Shown: positions 8,160 through 15,938 of the stretch, piece after piece
Layout of the letters: every line of letters begins with the position of its first letter
Position numbering within the stretch: the stretch's first letter is position 1
From: an uncultured Pseudomonadota bacterium
GTDB lineage: Bacteria; Myxococcota_A; UBA796; CAJQPC01
Length of the DNA stretch: 64,000 bases
Direction of reading: 5' to 3'
Assembly (NCBI GenBank): GCA_913060515.1
Contig: CAJXRZ010000024.1
Location: 1 to 64,000, forward strand
Made by a program: the position numbers and the translations under genes
Notes under the pieces: generated by a model
Database searches by the model: none
Told to the model about the DNA's origin: nothing
The model's input: only the letters and a program-made list of their open reading frames with translations

Positions 8160-8510
8160 ATGCATCGCCTGCTGCTGGTGGATTCCTGGCCCCTCTGGTT
8201 TGGCGCAATCGCGCTGACGGCCTTGCTCTGGCCGGCGCAGCGCACCCGTGTACTGCTTCCATGGGTGGTGTTGGGCGCAGCGCTGAGCTCGCTCTTGGGT
8301 GGGGTGTTTCGACCCACGCTGGCTTGGCCATTGGTGGATCAGTGGGCGGGGACCCGGCTGTGGATCAAGGGACCTCTCTTGCTCCTCGGCGCCTTCTCCT
8401 TGGGCGCAGGCCTTCGCCTCTGTCGGGGCCGGCCAAGCTGGATCAGCACCCTGACGGGCCTGCTCGTTGGGCTCCTCCTTGTGGCCATTGGCCGGGCGGT
8501 GTTTCTGTGA
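8160..8510 (+). CDS. small integral membrane protein
   Basis: 116 residues from ATG 8160. Four hydrophobic segments can be seen (around residues 10-24, 30-48, 68-86 and 96-115) with short charged loops. No family is recognised. The stop overlaps the GTG start of the next gene by four bases (GTGA), so both are one translational unit. It is divergent from the heme lipoprotein gene; the 63-base gap must hold both promoters. The function is unknown; a pair of small polytopic proteins of this kind often forms a transporter or channel, but nothing here proves it. Confidence 0.65.
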   Translation: MHRLLLVDSWPLWFGAIALTALLWPAQRTRVLLPWVVLGAALSSLLGGVFRPTLAWPLVDQWAGTRLWIKGPLLLLGAFSLGAGLRLCRGRPSWISTLTGLLVGLLLVAIGRAVFL

Positions 8511-8938
8511 AGGGGCATTGGCGCAGTGCAGGGCTTGGTTTAGGGCTTGGTGTGGTGCTCTCTCGGGTTGGGCTTGCGGGGTCCGAGGGCGTCATCCGCG
8601 GACTCGATGGCCAAGAGCCGGGCCTGCTGCTCTTGGGCCTTGGGGCGGTTCTCCTTCATGGATTCCGTAGGGGGCAGGGGACGCTGGGCTGGAAGAAGCA
8701 GCTCCTTGTCGGCCTGCTCCTGGGTGTCGGCGTTGGCTTGCTGGGTGCCTTGCCCATTACCCTGGCGGCCGCCCTCGGCGAGGGCAGACTGCTCGCGCTG
8801 CCGCTCCTGCTGGTTTGCTATGCCGGCTGGCATTTCGCTGGGCGCTGGGCACCTAACGAGAGAGCTCCAGCAGCTCCCCCAGCTCCTGAGCGTTCTGCGG
8901 GCGGGCCCCCGGATTCGGAGACAAGCAACGCAGGGTGA
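8507..8938 (+). CDS. small integral membrane protein, partner of the preceding gene
   Basis: 143 residues from GTG 8507, overlapping the upstream stop. There are about four membrane segments (LGLGLGVVLSRVG, LLLLGLGAVLLHG, LLVGLLLGVGVGLLGALP, LLALPLLLVCYAGWHF) and a hydrophilic Pro/Ala/Ser-rich tail. The last 86 bases run antisense through the 3' end of the kinase gene, so the tail may be poorly constrained. No family is recognised. Coupling with the previous gene suggests a two-component membrane complex. Confidence 0.55.
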   Translation: MKGHWRSAGLGLGLGVVLSRVGLAGSEGVIRGLDGQEPGLLLLGLGAVLLHGFRRGQGTLGWKKQLLVGLLLGVGVGLLGALPITLAAALGEGRLLALPLLLVCYAGWHFAGRWAPNERAPAAPPAPERSAGGPPDSETSNAG

Positions 8939-9644
8939 GTGCCCCAAGTGGGCCAGGCGGGGGAAGGGGCAGAGTGTCGAGCAGGGGCAGGAGCTGCGCC
9001 AGAGTGGTCGCATGCCGCGGCGGGGTCCCCATCAGCAGCTCGTAGAGAATGCCCCCCAGGGCGTGAACGTCGGTCCAGGGGCCTTGGGCGCCGGCCTCTC
9101 CCCGGGCTTGCTCCGGGGCCATGTAGCCCAGAGAGCCGAGCACATCGCCGTCCAGGGTCATGGGGGCCACTTCGTCCCGGATGGTGCCCTGCTGCGAGCG
9201 GGCCAAGCCCCAGTCTAGGATGAGCACCTCCCCAAAGGCGCCGATCATCAGGTTGGAAGGCTTGACGTCTCGGTGGAGCACCCCTTGATGATGGGCGAAA
9301 CCCAAACCCCGACAGACCTGCTCCAACCAGTCCAAGACTTGGCCGCGACGGGCGCCTTGGGCGATGCGCTCTTTCAAGGTGTGGCCCTGCACCAGCTTCA
9401 TCACGTAGAACAGGTCACCGGCTTGGGTCTTGCCCAGGTCGTGGACCGGAATGATGTTGGGGTGGGAGAGCTGCGCAGGCACTTGGGCCTCGGTCACGAA
9501 GCGCAGGCGCTGCAGGCGGGAGCTGCCGTCTCGGTACAGACGCTTGATGGCGACTTGGCGGCGCAAATCGTGATCCGTCGCCCGGTGGATCACACCGCCC
9601 GCACCCCGCCCGATCTCTTCGTGCATCTCGTAGCGGTCTCTCAC
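8853..9644 (-). CDS. serine/threonine protein kinase (kinase domain only)
   Basis: 263 residues from GTG 9644. A complete Hanks-type kinase: Gly loop IGRGAGGV, VAIKRLY lysine, catalytic loop HRDVKPSN, metal loop DWG in place of the usual DFG, APEQARGE activation end, then a short C-lobe. There is no transmembrane or sensor extension, so it is a small cytoplasmic kinase. The DWG change keeps the metal-binding Asp and is not expected to abolish activity. It follows the coiled-coil gene by two bases and may act on it. The 3' end overlaps the convergent membrane-protein gene. Confidence 0.93.
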   Translation of the reverse strand: MRDRYEMHEEIGRGAGGVIHRATDHDLRRQVAIKRLYRDGSSRLQRLRFVTEAQVPAQLSHPNIIPVHDLGKTQAGDLFYVMKLVQGHTLKERIAQGARRGQVLDWLEQVCRGLGFAHHQGVLHRDVKPSNLMIGAFGEVLILDWGLARSQQGTIRDEVAPMTLDGDVLGSLGYMAPEQARGEAGAQGPWTDVHALGGILYELLMGTPPRHATTLAQLLPLLDTLPLPPPGPLGALTLRCLSPNPGARPQNAQELGELLELSR

Positions 9645-9646
9645 GC

Positions 9647-10348
9647 CTACTTCTGCTGCACGGACTCTCGCGCCTTGAGGCGACGTTGGTAGCGCGCGAC
9701 TCGGGTGCGCAGCTGGACCTCCCGCTTGCGGGCGGCCTCGAGCTTCTTCTCCAGGTCGTGGACGCGTTGGTCCAGGGCTTGGATGCGCTCCAGATCTCGG
9801 CCGTGCTGACGGCGCAAGTGGCGAATCAGCGTAGTCGCTCGGTCAAAGCCGCCAGCGAGGCCGCCAACCGGTGGTTCGTCCACGTCCGCCTGAGGCGAGG
9901 TCAGCTCGCTCTCGTCTTCTGGATTGGTCGGCCCGTTCTCGGTCTCGTCGTCGCCGACGGGCTCCGGATGCTCCAGGCTGTCCAGGTAGGGCTCGGGCTC
10001 GTCGGTGCGTGGCACCAGCCAGTAGAAGCCGCCGTCGGACTCCATGCCCAGCTCAACCCATCGCTCCACCGGCAAGGTGAGCAAGATCTCGTCGCTCAAG
10101 CGGCTGAGCACGTAGCCCTGGCGCTTGCGGCCGCTGTCCCAGATGTGCAGGAAGCGGCTGGCGCGGACTTGCGCTGGCGTGAGGCGTTCCTCGTACCCAG
10201 ATTGGCGCGCGGGGGGATCGACCAAAACGCCGGGGCGCGCGACGCGGAGCAGGCCCTTTCCGTGGCGCACGTCGAAGCGGATGGAGAAGTTTGGATCGTC
10301 TCCAGGACCGCGACGAACCCAGAAGCGGAAGCGGATTGGCTCGCTCAC
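9647..10348 (-). CDS. hypothetical protein with C-terminal coiled coil, operon with kinase
   Basis: 233 residues from GTG 10348. Three parts can be seen: an N-terminal globular domain of about 120 residues rich in Arg/Trp (RFRFWVRRGPG, GYVLSRLSDEI), an acidic linker (about residues 120-160), and a strongly basic C-terminal coiled coil with heptads (LERIQALDQRVHDLEKK). No family is recognised. It is immediately upstream of and coupled to the kinase gene, so it could be a kinase substrate, scaffold or sensor. That role is inferred from position only. Confidence 0.65.
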   Translation of the reverse strand: MSEPIRFRFWVRRGPGDDPNFSIRFDVRHGKGLLRVARPGVLVDPPARQSGYEERLTPAQVRASRFLHIWDSGRKRQGYVLSRLSDEILLTLPVERWVELGMESDGGFYWLVPRTDEPEPYLDSLEHPEPVGDDETENGPTNPEDESELTSPQADVDEPPVGGLAGGFDRATTLIRHLRRQHGRDLERIQALDQRVHDLEKKLEAARKREVQLRTRVARYQRRLKARESVQQK

Positions 10349-10511
10349 AGGGCACTAGCTCCAAATCTGAGGTCGAGGTCTGAGCGCCCGAAGGGCTCTA
10401 AGGAGGCACAGACTAACCCGAGTGGGCTTGCCGGTGGGCTGCGCGGGGGGCAAACTTGGGGTGAGCGGCCAGCGAGCCGAAGGCGCGACAGAAAATATAG
10501 AGGTTTTCGCC

Positions 10512-10715
10512 ATGGGCATCGGCACTCGGTTTTTGAAGAACGCAGCGCGGGGGGTTTACACCCGCCTGATGGACAAGGTGGGTGGCCGCTTTGTTGCAGG
10601 CATCGCCGACACGTCGGCGGATGCGCCGGACGCCTACTACACGCCAAAGCGGGACCGCTACTCTCAGATGGTGGCTGAGGAAGAGGCCAGGAAGAAGGGG
10701 GAGAGCCCAGCTTAG
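10512..10715 (+). CDS. small hypothetical protein (67 aa)
   Basis: 67 residues from ATG 10512. Basic amphipathic N-terminus (FLKNAARGVYTRLMDKVGG), a middle with ADTSADAPDAYYTPKRDR, and a charged C-terminus (EEEARKKGE). No family is recognised. An in-frame ATG at 10422 would add 30 residues of low-quality sequence overlapping a likely leader, so I prefer 10512. It stands alone between the divergent coiled-coil gene and the HEAT lipoprotein. Confidence 0.5.
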   Translation: MGIGTRFLKNAARGVYTRLMDKVGGRFVAGIADTSADAPDAYYTPKRDRYSQMVAEEEARKKGESPA

Positions 10716-10803
10716 TTCGGAGACCCCACAGGGCCTTTGACACCCGGTGGACCGCAAGTCGCCCGGGTTCTGATAGTCTCCGCGAAACCCGCCGGAGCTC
10801 CAA

Positions 10804-11934
10804 ATGCTGCTGATGGCCGCCCTGTTCGCTTGCGAAATCGTGCCCCCCTATGTCGACTCGATGAACGTCGACGATGCCTTCGCGCACCAGCGCTACAAGG
10901 TGGTCTGCAAGGGCCTGGAGATGGAGGATCCGGAGACACGGACCCACGCCATGGAGAAGCTGGACGAGGTCACAGACCCCGTCGCAGCCGAATGCACCTG
11001 CGAGTTCGCTTGGGACAGCGCCGCACACACCTTTGATGCCGCCATTCTGGAAGGCCTCTCGGGGAGTGACCGCGATGACTTGGTCGGCTGCTTCCTGCCG
11101 GCCCTGGACGACGCGCAGCTCGTGGACCGCGCCAACTTGGTGACCATGCTCAACAAGACCCGGGTTCCCGCGGTCAAGGAGCGCATGGCGGGCATCGCCA
11201 AGGACAGCAGCCAAGAGGCTGAGGTTCGCGCGGCCGCCATCGCCGCCCTGGCTGGCAGCATGGAGGCCAGCCACACCGCCGCCCTGCGCGAGCTGCTGGG
11301 AGATGAGGAGGGGACCATTCGCGCCGCCGCCGCCAAGGCGCTCAAGGGACAGTCCGACGAGGAGACCGTCGCTGCCCTGCGCAACGCACTGGAGAACGAC
11401 ACCGAGCCCGAGGTCCGAGCGGCCGCATTGAAGGTGCTCAAGGGCGCCAAGGTGGCCGACGCAACGGATCTGGTCTGCGCTGCGATGATCGAAGATGAGA
11501 GCCCCATCGTGCGCAAGGCCGCGGTGCTGAGCTTCAAGGGCACCAAGCGGCAGGAGGCGATGGACTGTCTGCGCCGCAAGACCCTGACCAAGGAGCCGGA
11601 CGGAGAGGTCCGCGGCGCTCTGCTCAGCGTCATCAAGGGCAGCCCCCACGAGGACGCCGGCGATGTGCTCTGTGACGCGATTCCCTTCTACATGCGCACC
11701 TACATCAAGGACAAGGACCCCTCCAAGGTCCCCGGCACCGACATCGCTGCTGCGCAGAACGACCGGGACTTTGAGAACAGCTACGCCTGCTACCAGGCTG
11801 CCCTGCGCAAGACCAGTGGCTGGTCCTGCCGTGGTCGTCAGTACGTAGCGGGCTGGTACCGGGAAGTGGGTGGCAAGAGCCATGTGCCCCGTTGCTCCGG
11901 CGATGCGGGTGCCGGTGAAGTGGTCTTCCAGTAG
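10804..11934 (+). CDS. HEAT-repeat lipoprotein
   Basis: 376 residues. MLLMAALFAC gives Cys10; an in-frame TAG at 10774-10776 with no start codon between fixes this short signal. Residues about 110-290 form HEAT/PBS-lyase-like repeats, each with the pattern EVRAAAIAAL or EVRAAALKVLKG followed by a second helix. These build a curved alpha-solenoid for protein binding. The C-terminal 90 residues are Cys-containing (YACYQAAL, WSCRGRQ, VPRCSG) and may be disulfide-linked in the periplasm. Likely an envelope scaffold; partners unknown. Confidence 0.8.
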   Translation: MLLMAALFACEIVPPYVDSMNVDDAFAHQRYKVVCKGLEMEDPETRTHAMEKLDEVTDPVAAECTCEFAWDSAAHTFDAAILEGLSGSDRDDLVGCFLPALDDAQLVDRANLVTMLNKTRVPAVKERMAGIAKDSSQEAEVRAAAIAALAGSMEASHTAALRELLGDEEGTIRAAAAKALKGQSDEETVAALRNALENDTEPEVRAAALKVLKGAKVADATDLVCAAMIEDESPIVRKAAVLSFKGTKRQEAMDCLRRKTLTKEPDGEVRGALLSVIKGSPHEDAGDVLCDAIPFYMRTYIKDKDPSKVPGTDIAAAQNDRDFENSYACYQAALRKTSGWSCRGRQYVAGWYREVGGKSHVPRCSGDAGAGEVVFQ

Positions 11935-11985
11935 AGGCGTGCTTCCTAGGGCTTGAGCCCTTGCGAAACCGCCAGCCCAAACATA

Positions 11986-12015
11986 GGTCAGCTCTCCCCC
12001 TTGTAGGAGCTGACC
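11986..12015 (+). promoter_or_regulatory. perfect hairpin that buries the ribosome-binding site of the next gene
   Basis: GGTCAGCTC (11986-11994) pairs perfectly with GAGCTGACC (12007-12015), which ends one base before the ATG at 12016. The loop is 12 bases. The only Shine-Dalgarno candidate, AGGAG (12005-12009), lies half in the loop and half in the 3' arm. Translation would need the stem to open. This could be an RNA thermometer, a protein-binding site or a translational attenuator. The structure is read directly; the regulatory role is inferred. Confidence 0.6.
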
Positions 12016-12459
12016 ATGGGCGTTCTGAGCGATGTTCTCAAAGACCAAACCAAGCGCCGCGCCATCGTCGATGACGGCGTTTCGGTCATTGACGCGGAAG
12101 TGGCCGACAAGCGCGGCCTGAGCGGAATGGCCGTCAAGGGCGGCTACAAGGCCGTCAAGAAGATCAAGCCTGGCTTTGTCAACGTGGCTCTGGACATGTT
12201 GATGCCTGAGTTCGCCCAAGCCATCGACCCCTACTACGATGAGTGGAAGACGGGCGGGAGCGGCACCTTGGAGCAGTTCTTCAAGCGCCACGACGAGCGC
12301 ATCGCCCAGTCGCTTCTGGCGATCACCGACAAGCGCGTCGACAGCCGGACCAACCGTGCCGTAGCGAAGGCCTACAAAGGCCTGCGCGGTCAGGGCGTCG
12401 GCCACACCAAGGCGGCCATGCCCAGGCTCGCCGGTCTCGTGATGCGGCACGTCAAGTGA
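12016..12459 (+). CDS. DUF6918-like small protein
   Basis: 147 residues. Short acidic/basic helical protein with the features I associate with DUF6918: an N-terminal VLKDQTKRRAIVDD segment, DAEVADKRGLSG, GGYKAVKKIKPGF, and a final KAAMPRLAGLV. The function of that family is unknown. It is first in a three-gene operon (GTGA overlap with the ArsC-like gene) and is controlled by the hairpin just upstream. Cytoplasmic; no signal or membrane segment. Confidence 0.7.
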   Translation: MGVLSDVLKDQTKRRAIVDDGVSVIDAEVADKRGLSGMAVKGGYKAVKKIKPGFVNVALDMLMPEFAQAIDPYYDEWKTGGSGTLEQFFKRHDERIAQSLLAITDKRVDSRTNRAVAKAYKGLRGQGVGHTKAAMPRLAGLVMRHVK

Positions 12460-12821
12460 GCCAGGGCCGCATCTGGGTGCTGGGCACCTGCAACACCTGC
12501 ACGCGCGTGGTGGCCTCGCTGCCGCCAGGGTCGCTGGAAGTCATCGACTTCCGGAAGTCCCCCGTTGATGCGGAGACGCTGGATCGGTGGATCGATCTGG
12601 CTGGCTCCCCAGAGGCCCTCTTCTCCAAGCGCGCCCGCAAGTACCGGGAGCTCGGACTCCATGAACGGGACCTGAGCGCCCAAGAAATGCGTGATCTGAT
12701 CTTGGAGCACGACACCCTCATCAAGCGGCCCGTCGCCATCGTCAATGGCCCCGATGCTGCACAGATCTTCATCGGCTCGGCTAAGGGCAACGTCGCTGCC
12801 CTCCAGGAGGCTCTCTCATGA
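12456..12821 (+). CDS. ArsC/Spx-family thioredoxin-fold protein
   Basis: 121 residues from GTG 12456 (GTGA overlap with the preceding stop). The N-terminus IWVLGTCNTCTR carries the CxxC redox motif of the ArsC/Spx/YffB group, followed by VIDFRKSPVD, a helix with LFSKRARKYRELGL, and IKRPVAIVNG (family consensus I.RPi....). The family includes arsenate reductases and Spx-type regulators; which activity applies here cannot be read. The operon with an Nfu_N/His-rich protein suggests a link to metal or Fe-S handling rather than arsenate. Confidence 0.85.
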   Translation: MSQGRIWVLGTCNTCTRVVASLPPGSLEVIDFRKSPVDAETLDRWIDLAGSPEALFSKRARKYRELGLHERDLSAQEMRDLILEHDTLIKRPVAIVNGPDAAQIFIGSAKGNVAALQEALS

Positions 12822-13600
12822 GCATGTTCAAGTCCATCCTCAAGCTGCCCATCCGCGCCGTCAAGAAGGTGATCGGAGCTGTCACCGGTGGTGGTCGGGA
12901 CCAGCCCGCGCCCGCTCCAACGCCTCGCCCTGCCGCTCCCAAGGCTGCACCTCGCCCCTGGGCCGAGGCCAAGCAAGGGGCACCGGCTGAGGAGGATGAC
13001 CATGGCCACAGCCACAGCCACGGTCACAGCCACGACCACGCCCCTGAGCCAGAGGCTGCAAAGCCTGAGGTGAAGAAGGCTGCTCCGGCCAAGCCAGCGG
13101 CAAAGGCTGCTCCTGCGAAGAAGCCTGCCGCGAAGAAGGCTGCTCCTGCGAAGAAGCCCGCCGCGAAGAAGGCTGCTCCTGCAAAGAAGCCTGCCGCGAA
13201 GAAGGCTGCTCCTGCGAAGAAGCCTGCCGCGAAGAAGGCCGCTCCGGCCAAGAAGGCTGCTCCTGCGAAGAAGCCCGCCGCAAAGAAGGCTGCTCCAGCC
13301 AAGAAGGCAGCTCCCGCAGCGGCTCCCAAGGCACCACGCGGAAAGCTCAACATCTCCTTCGAGGACACCCCCAACCCGAACGCGATGAAGTTCAGTCTGG
13401 GTGGCTACGTGGTCTCAAAGGACGCCCTGAGCTTTGCCAAGCGCGATGACCCGCACCCCTTGGCTCAGGCTTTGTTCGCGATTCCGGGCGTACGCACGGT
13501 GTTTGCGGTCAACGACTTTGTGACCGTGACCAAGGAAGATGCGGCCAACTGGGCCAACTTGACCCACCCCATCGTGGAAGCGTTGGAAGAAGCGGTCTGA
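12818..13600 (+). CDS. fusion protein: His-rich metal-binding segment, histone H1-like Lys/Ala/Pro repeats, Nfu N-terminal domain
   Basis: 260 residues, ATGA overlap with the ArsC-like gene. Order of parts: basic N-terminus (KLPIRAVKKVIG), Pro/Ala linker, His-rich stretch at residues 62-74 (alternating H-S/H-G, a likely Zn/Ni/Co or Fe site), about 80 residues of KKAAPAKKPA repeats as in H1-like nucleoid proteins (86-168), then a folded domain at 178-258 with TPNPNAMKF, PLAQALFAIPGVR and VNDFVTVTK, the signature of the Nfu/NifU N-terminal domain. Nfu_N normally occurs with a CxxC NifU domain, which is absent. The protein may tether an Fe-S-related domain to nucleic acid; that is inference. Confidence 0.85.
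   Translation: MSMFKSILKLPIRAVKKVIGAVTGGGRDQPAPAPTPRPAAPKAAPRPWAEAKQGAPAEEDDHGHSHSHGHSHDHAPEPEAAKPEVKKAAPAKPAAKAAPAKKPAAKKAAPAKKPAAKKAAPAKKPAAKKAAPAKKPAAKKAAPAKKAAPAKKPAAKKAAPAKKAAPAAAPKAPRGKLNISFEDTPNPNAMKFSLGGYVVSKDALSFAKRDDPHPLAQALFAIPGVRTVFAVNDFVTVTKEDAANWANLTHPIVEALEEAV
13073..13318 (+). repeat. in-gene tandem repeat, about 33-bp period (AAPAKKPAAKK units)
   Basis: A direct tandem repeat of about 33 bp encodes the 11-residue unit AAPAKKPAAKK, with several near-identical copies and shorter partial units at the end. Copies differ mainly at third codon positions (gcc/gca/gct), so selection acts on the protein. Such runs slip in replication and in short-read assembly, so the copy number may be wrong. 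Confidence 0.85.
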
Positions 13601-13630
13601 GCCGTGTTTTGGTCCGCTCTTAGGGGCGGT

Positions 13631-14044
13631 TCAAGGTGCCCACACCATGCGCTGGTGTGGGCCCACCTCGGGGATCTCGAAGGTCTCGCCGATGGGCTGC
13701 CAGCCAGCCCGGGCGTAGAAGGGCCGGGCACGGATGCGTGCGTTGCACCACAGTGGACCCAGCGGCTGCACCGCCCGGAGCAAGATGGAGCCCAAGCCCT
13801 GGCCCTGGGAGCTTGGGTCGGTGGCCATGCCGCGTAGCTGTTGTGGGTAGTTGGCGCCGCCGTGCACCAGCGGGGTGGGAAAGAGGCTGAGCACCACCAG
13901 CAAGCGCTCGTCCTGCCAGAGGCCGTGGTGTCTTGCTGCTTCATCGCCGGGGAAGATCGCGGTCTCTCTGGGGCGGCCAGCCCTCAGGACACGCCATCTC
14001 AGATCAATGACTTGCTCGGGCTGAATCAGAGTGCAGTGGGTCAT
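13631..14044 (-). CDS. GNAT-family N-acetyltransferase
   Basis: 137 residues from ATG 14044. The acetyl-CoA site is clear: LRGMATDPSSQGQGLGSILL (motif A, Q/RxxGxG/A), preceded by the core strand LLVVLSLFPTP and followed by LWCNARIRARPFYARAGWQPIGE (motif B with Arg and Tyr). The substrate is unknown. Starting at the in-frame codon at 14086 would add sequence overlapping the divergent membrane protein, so ATG 14044 is preferred. The divergent gene starts within about 20 bases, so the promoters overlap. Confidence 0.88.
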   Translation of the reverse strand: MTHCTLIQPEQVIDLRWRVLRAGRPRETAIFPGDEAARHHGLWQDERLLVVLSLFPTPLVHGGANYPQQLRGMATDPSSQGQGLGSILLRAVQPLGPLWCNARIRARPFYARAGWQPIGETFEIPEVGPHQRMVWAP

Positions 14045-14063
14045 GGCGGGTATCCTGCCACCA

Positions 14064-15938
14064 ATGCCCCCCTCCTTGCGAGCCACTTGGCAGGCCCTTC
14101 AGCGAGCTTTGGGCCGTGCGCCCTATGCCCTGGTTCTCGGAGCGTGGTCGATCCTGCTCGCGGTGTTGCTGACCTGGCCCACTGCGCTGGAGCTCAACCA
14201 GGGCGTACTGGGCTCGCCGCACGCCGACGGCATCAAGCACCTCTGGACCCTCTGGTGGATGCGTCAGGAGCTTCTGGTACAGCACCAGCTCCCCTGGGAC
14301 ACCCAGTACGTCAATTTCCCCCAGGGCATGCAGCTCTACCCCATCGAGCCTCTCAACGGCTTGGTGGTCACGCTCTTGGGCTTTGTGCCGCTCGTGGCGG
14401 CCACGAACCTGGTCGCTCTGCTCAACTTGAGCGCAACTGGACTGGCTGGCGGGCTGCTCGGCAGGGAGCTCTCCGGCTCCAAGTGGGGGGGCGCGGTGAC
14501 CGGCACCCTGCTCCAGGGCAGCGCTATGGCCCTTTTCACCATCCAGGTCGGGGTCGGTGAGCTCCAGCATCTCTGGTGGCTGCCCCTGGGCGCATGGGCC
14601 TGGCTCAGGCTGCGTCAGGGCTTGGGCTGGCGGGCCACTCTGGGCCTGGCAGGCTGTCTGGCAGGCGCCACACTCTCCTGCTTCTACCATGGCTTTTTTC
14701 TTGCGACAGCCGTCTCGGTGCTCTCCCTGAGCACCCTCTGGGCCGGCCGTCGCACCCCCGCCTTGCTCGCTCGCTATGGGGTGGCCGCTGGTCTGGGGTT
14801 GTTGGTGGTTCTGCCGGTCGTGTTGAGCTTCGCAGGCAGCTACGGTGGCGGTGACATTCCCCAAGTGGGGTTGTGGAACTACATCTCCGCCGAGCATGGG
14901 CAACCGGTGACCGACCCTTTCTCGGCCCGCTTGGAGCTCTCAGAGCTGCTGACCCCCCGGCGAGGTCAGCGCGCAGACGCCCCCATGGAGCTGCTCGGCT
15001 ACGGCGGCGGCCGCTACTTGGGCTGGATCGCGGTGGTCATGGGCGTGGGCGGGCTCATTCGCGCGCCAAAGAAGGCGCTGCCCTGGGTGCTCGTTGGCGT
15101 GGTCGGCGTGGGCTTGGCCCTGGGCTCCTTCTGGGGCTGGGGGGAGCAGGAAGGGTTGACGGCCAGCGGCGCACGCATCCGCTTGCCCTTCTTCTGGCTC
15201 AACCGGGCCTTGGGCTACGTCTCGGAACCACTGAACTTCCCGGTTCGCTTCTTGGCCATCACGGTCACCGCTCTGAGTGCCTGCGCGGCCCTGCTCACGC
15301 AGCGCCTCAAGCAGCCCGCTTGGGTCTTTGCCTTGGCGCTGCTCGCCGTTCTGGACGTCCAGCGCCATCAGCTCATTGGCCGTCCGCTGCCCACCTTTGA
15401 GCCTTGGGACTTCTCGGTCCTGGAGCCCATGGCCGAAGGGCAGCACCCGACCGTGGACCTGACCCTGGCTTGGCGGGCCGACAAGGAGGTGCGCTACGCC
15501 GGCTTGTCCGCTCAGATGGTGCATGGGCAGGCCATCCAAGCGGTGCCCTTGGAGCGCATCGAGTTCTTCGCGACCGATGGCCGGGATGCCATCGGGGTGC
15601 TGCCCTTGGTGCAGACGGTGGGGGAGGGCTTCATCCGCATGAACACCGACACCTCCAGCGTGGATCTGCGACGGGACGTGAGCTTGCTGCGTGCGATGGG
15701 CTTTGAGCGCGTGATGGTGCTTGGGGTCGGTCAGAACCGCCAGGTCAGCCCTCGGGTACGCCTGGAGCTCAAGAGGCTGCTGGGAGCCCCACTCCTGGAT
15801 GAGCCCAAGGCCCTGGTCTTCGAGCTTCCCCTCTTCGAGGTCAGCCCCGAGGAGCTGGCCCAGTGGCAAGCGGAGCACGCGGCCCAAATCAAAGCCCTAC
15901 AGCAGAACGGCACCCAGCCGGGACCGCAGCTTCACTGA
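14064..15938 (+). CDS. polytopic membrane protein, GT-C glycosyltransferase-like
   Basis: About 624 residues with roughly 10-12 transmembrane helices in the first 440 residues and a C-terminal globular part of about 180. The first luminal loop has HADGIKHLWTLWWMRQ and a following FPQG, like the Asp-bearing loop of GT-C/YfhO-type membrane glycosyltransferases that use lipid-linked sugars. The soluble end has repeats of hydrophobic strands (VMVLGVGQ). In-frame ATGs at 14031 and 14043 are possible; 14064 avoids deep overlap with the divergent gene. Substrate unknown. Convergent with the PanE-like gene (7-base overlap). Confidence 0.7.
   Translation: MPPSLRATWQALQRALGRAPYALVLGAWSILLAVLLTWPTALELNQGVLGSPHADGIKHLWTLWWMRQELLVQHQLPWDTQYVNFPQGMQLYPIEPLNGLVVTLLGFVPLVAATNLVALLNLSATGLAGGLLGRELSGSKWGGAVTGTLLQGSAMALFTIQVGVGELQHLWWLPLGAWAWLRLRQGLGWRATLGLAGCLAGATLSCFYHGFFLATAVSVLSLSTLWAGRRTPALLARYGVAAGLGLLVVLPVVLSFAGSYGGGDIPQVGLWNYISAEHGQPVTDPFSARLELSELLTPRRGQRADAPMELLGYGGGRYLGWIAVVMGVGGLIRAPKKALPWVLVGVVGVGLALGSFWGWGEQEGLTASGARIRLPFFWLNRALGYVSEPLNFPVRFLAITVTALSACAALLTQRLKQPAWVFALALLAVLDVQRHQLIGRPLPTFEPWDFSVLEPMAEGQHPTVDLTLAWRADKEVRYAGLSAQMVHGQAIQAVPLERIEFFATDGRDAIGVLPLVQTVGEGFIRMNTDTSSVDLRRDVSLLRAMGFERVMVLGVGQNRQVSPRVRLELKRLLGAPLLDEPKALVFELPLFEVSPEELAQWQAEHAAQIKALQQNGTQPGPQLH

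Noticed and set aside
8853..9644. Pseudokinase because of DWG instead of DFG
   Set aside because: The metal-binding Asp and the HRD and Lys residues are intact; DWG is tolerated in active kinases.
10345..12450. A 701-codon open frame on the minus strand
   Set aside because: It runs antisense across the HEAT lipoprotein and DUF6918-like genes. Its translation is Gly/Leu/Val/Ala-rich without domains; such frames arise in high-GC DNA opposite real genes.
13073..13318. CRISPR-like repeats
   Set aside because: The 33-bp units are contiguous without spacers and encode a Lys/Ala/Pro protein repeat.
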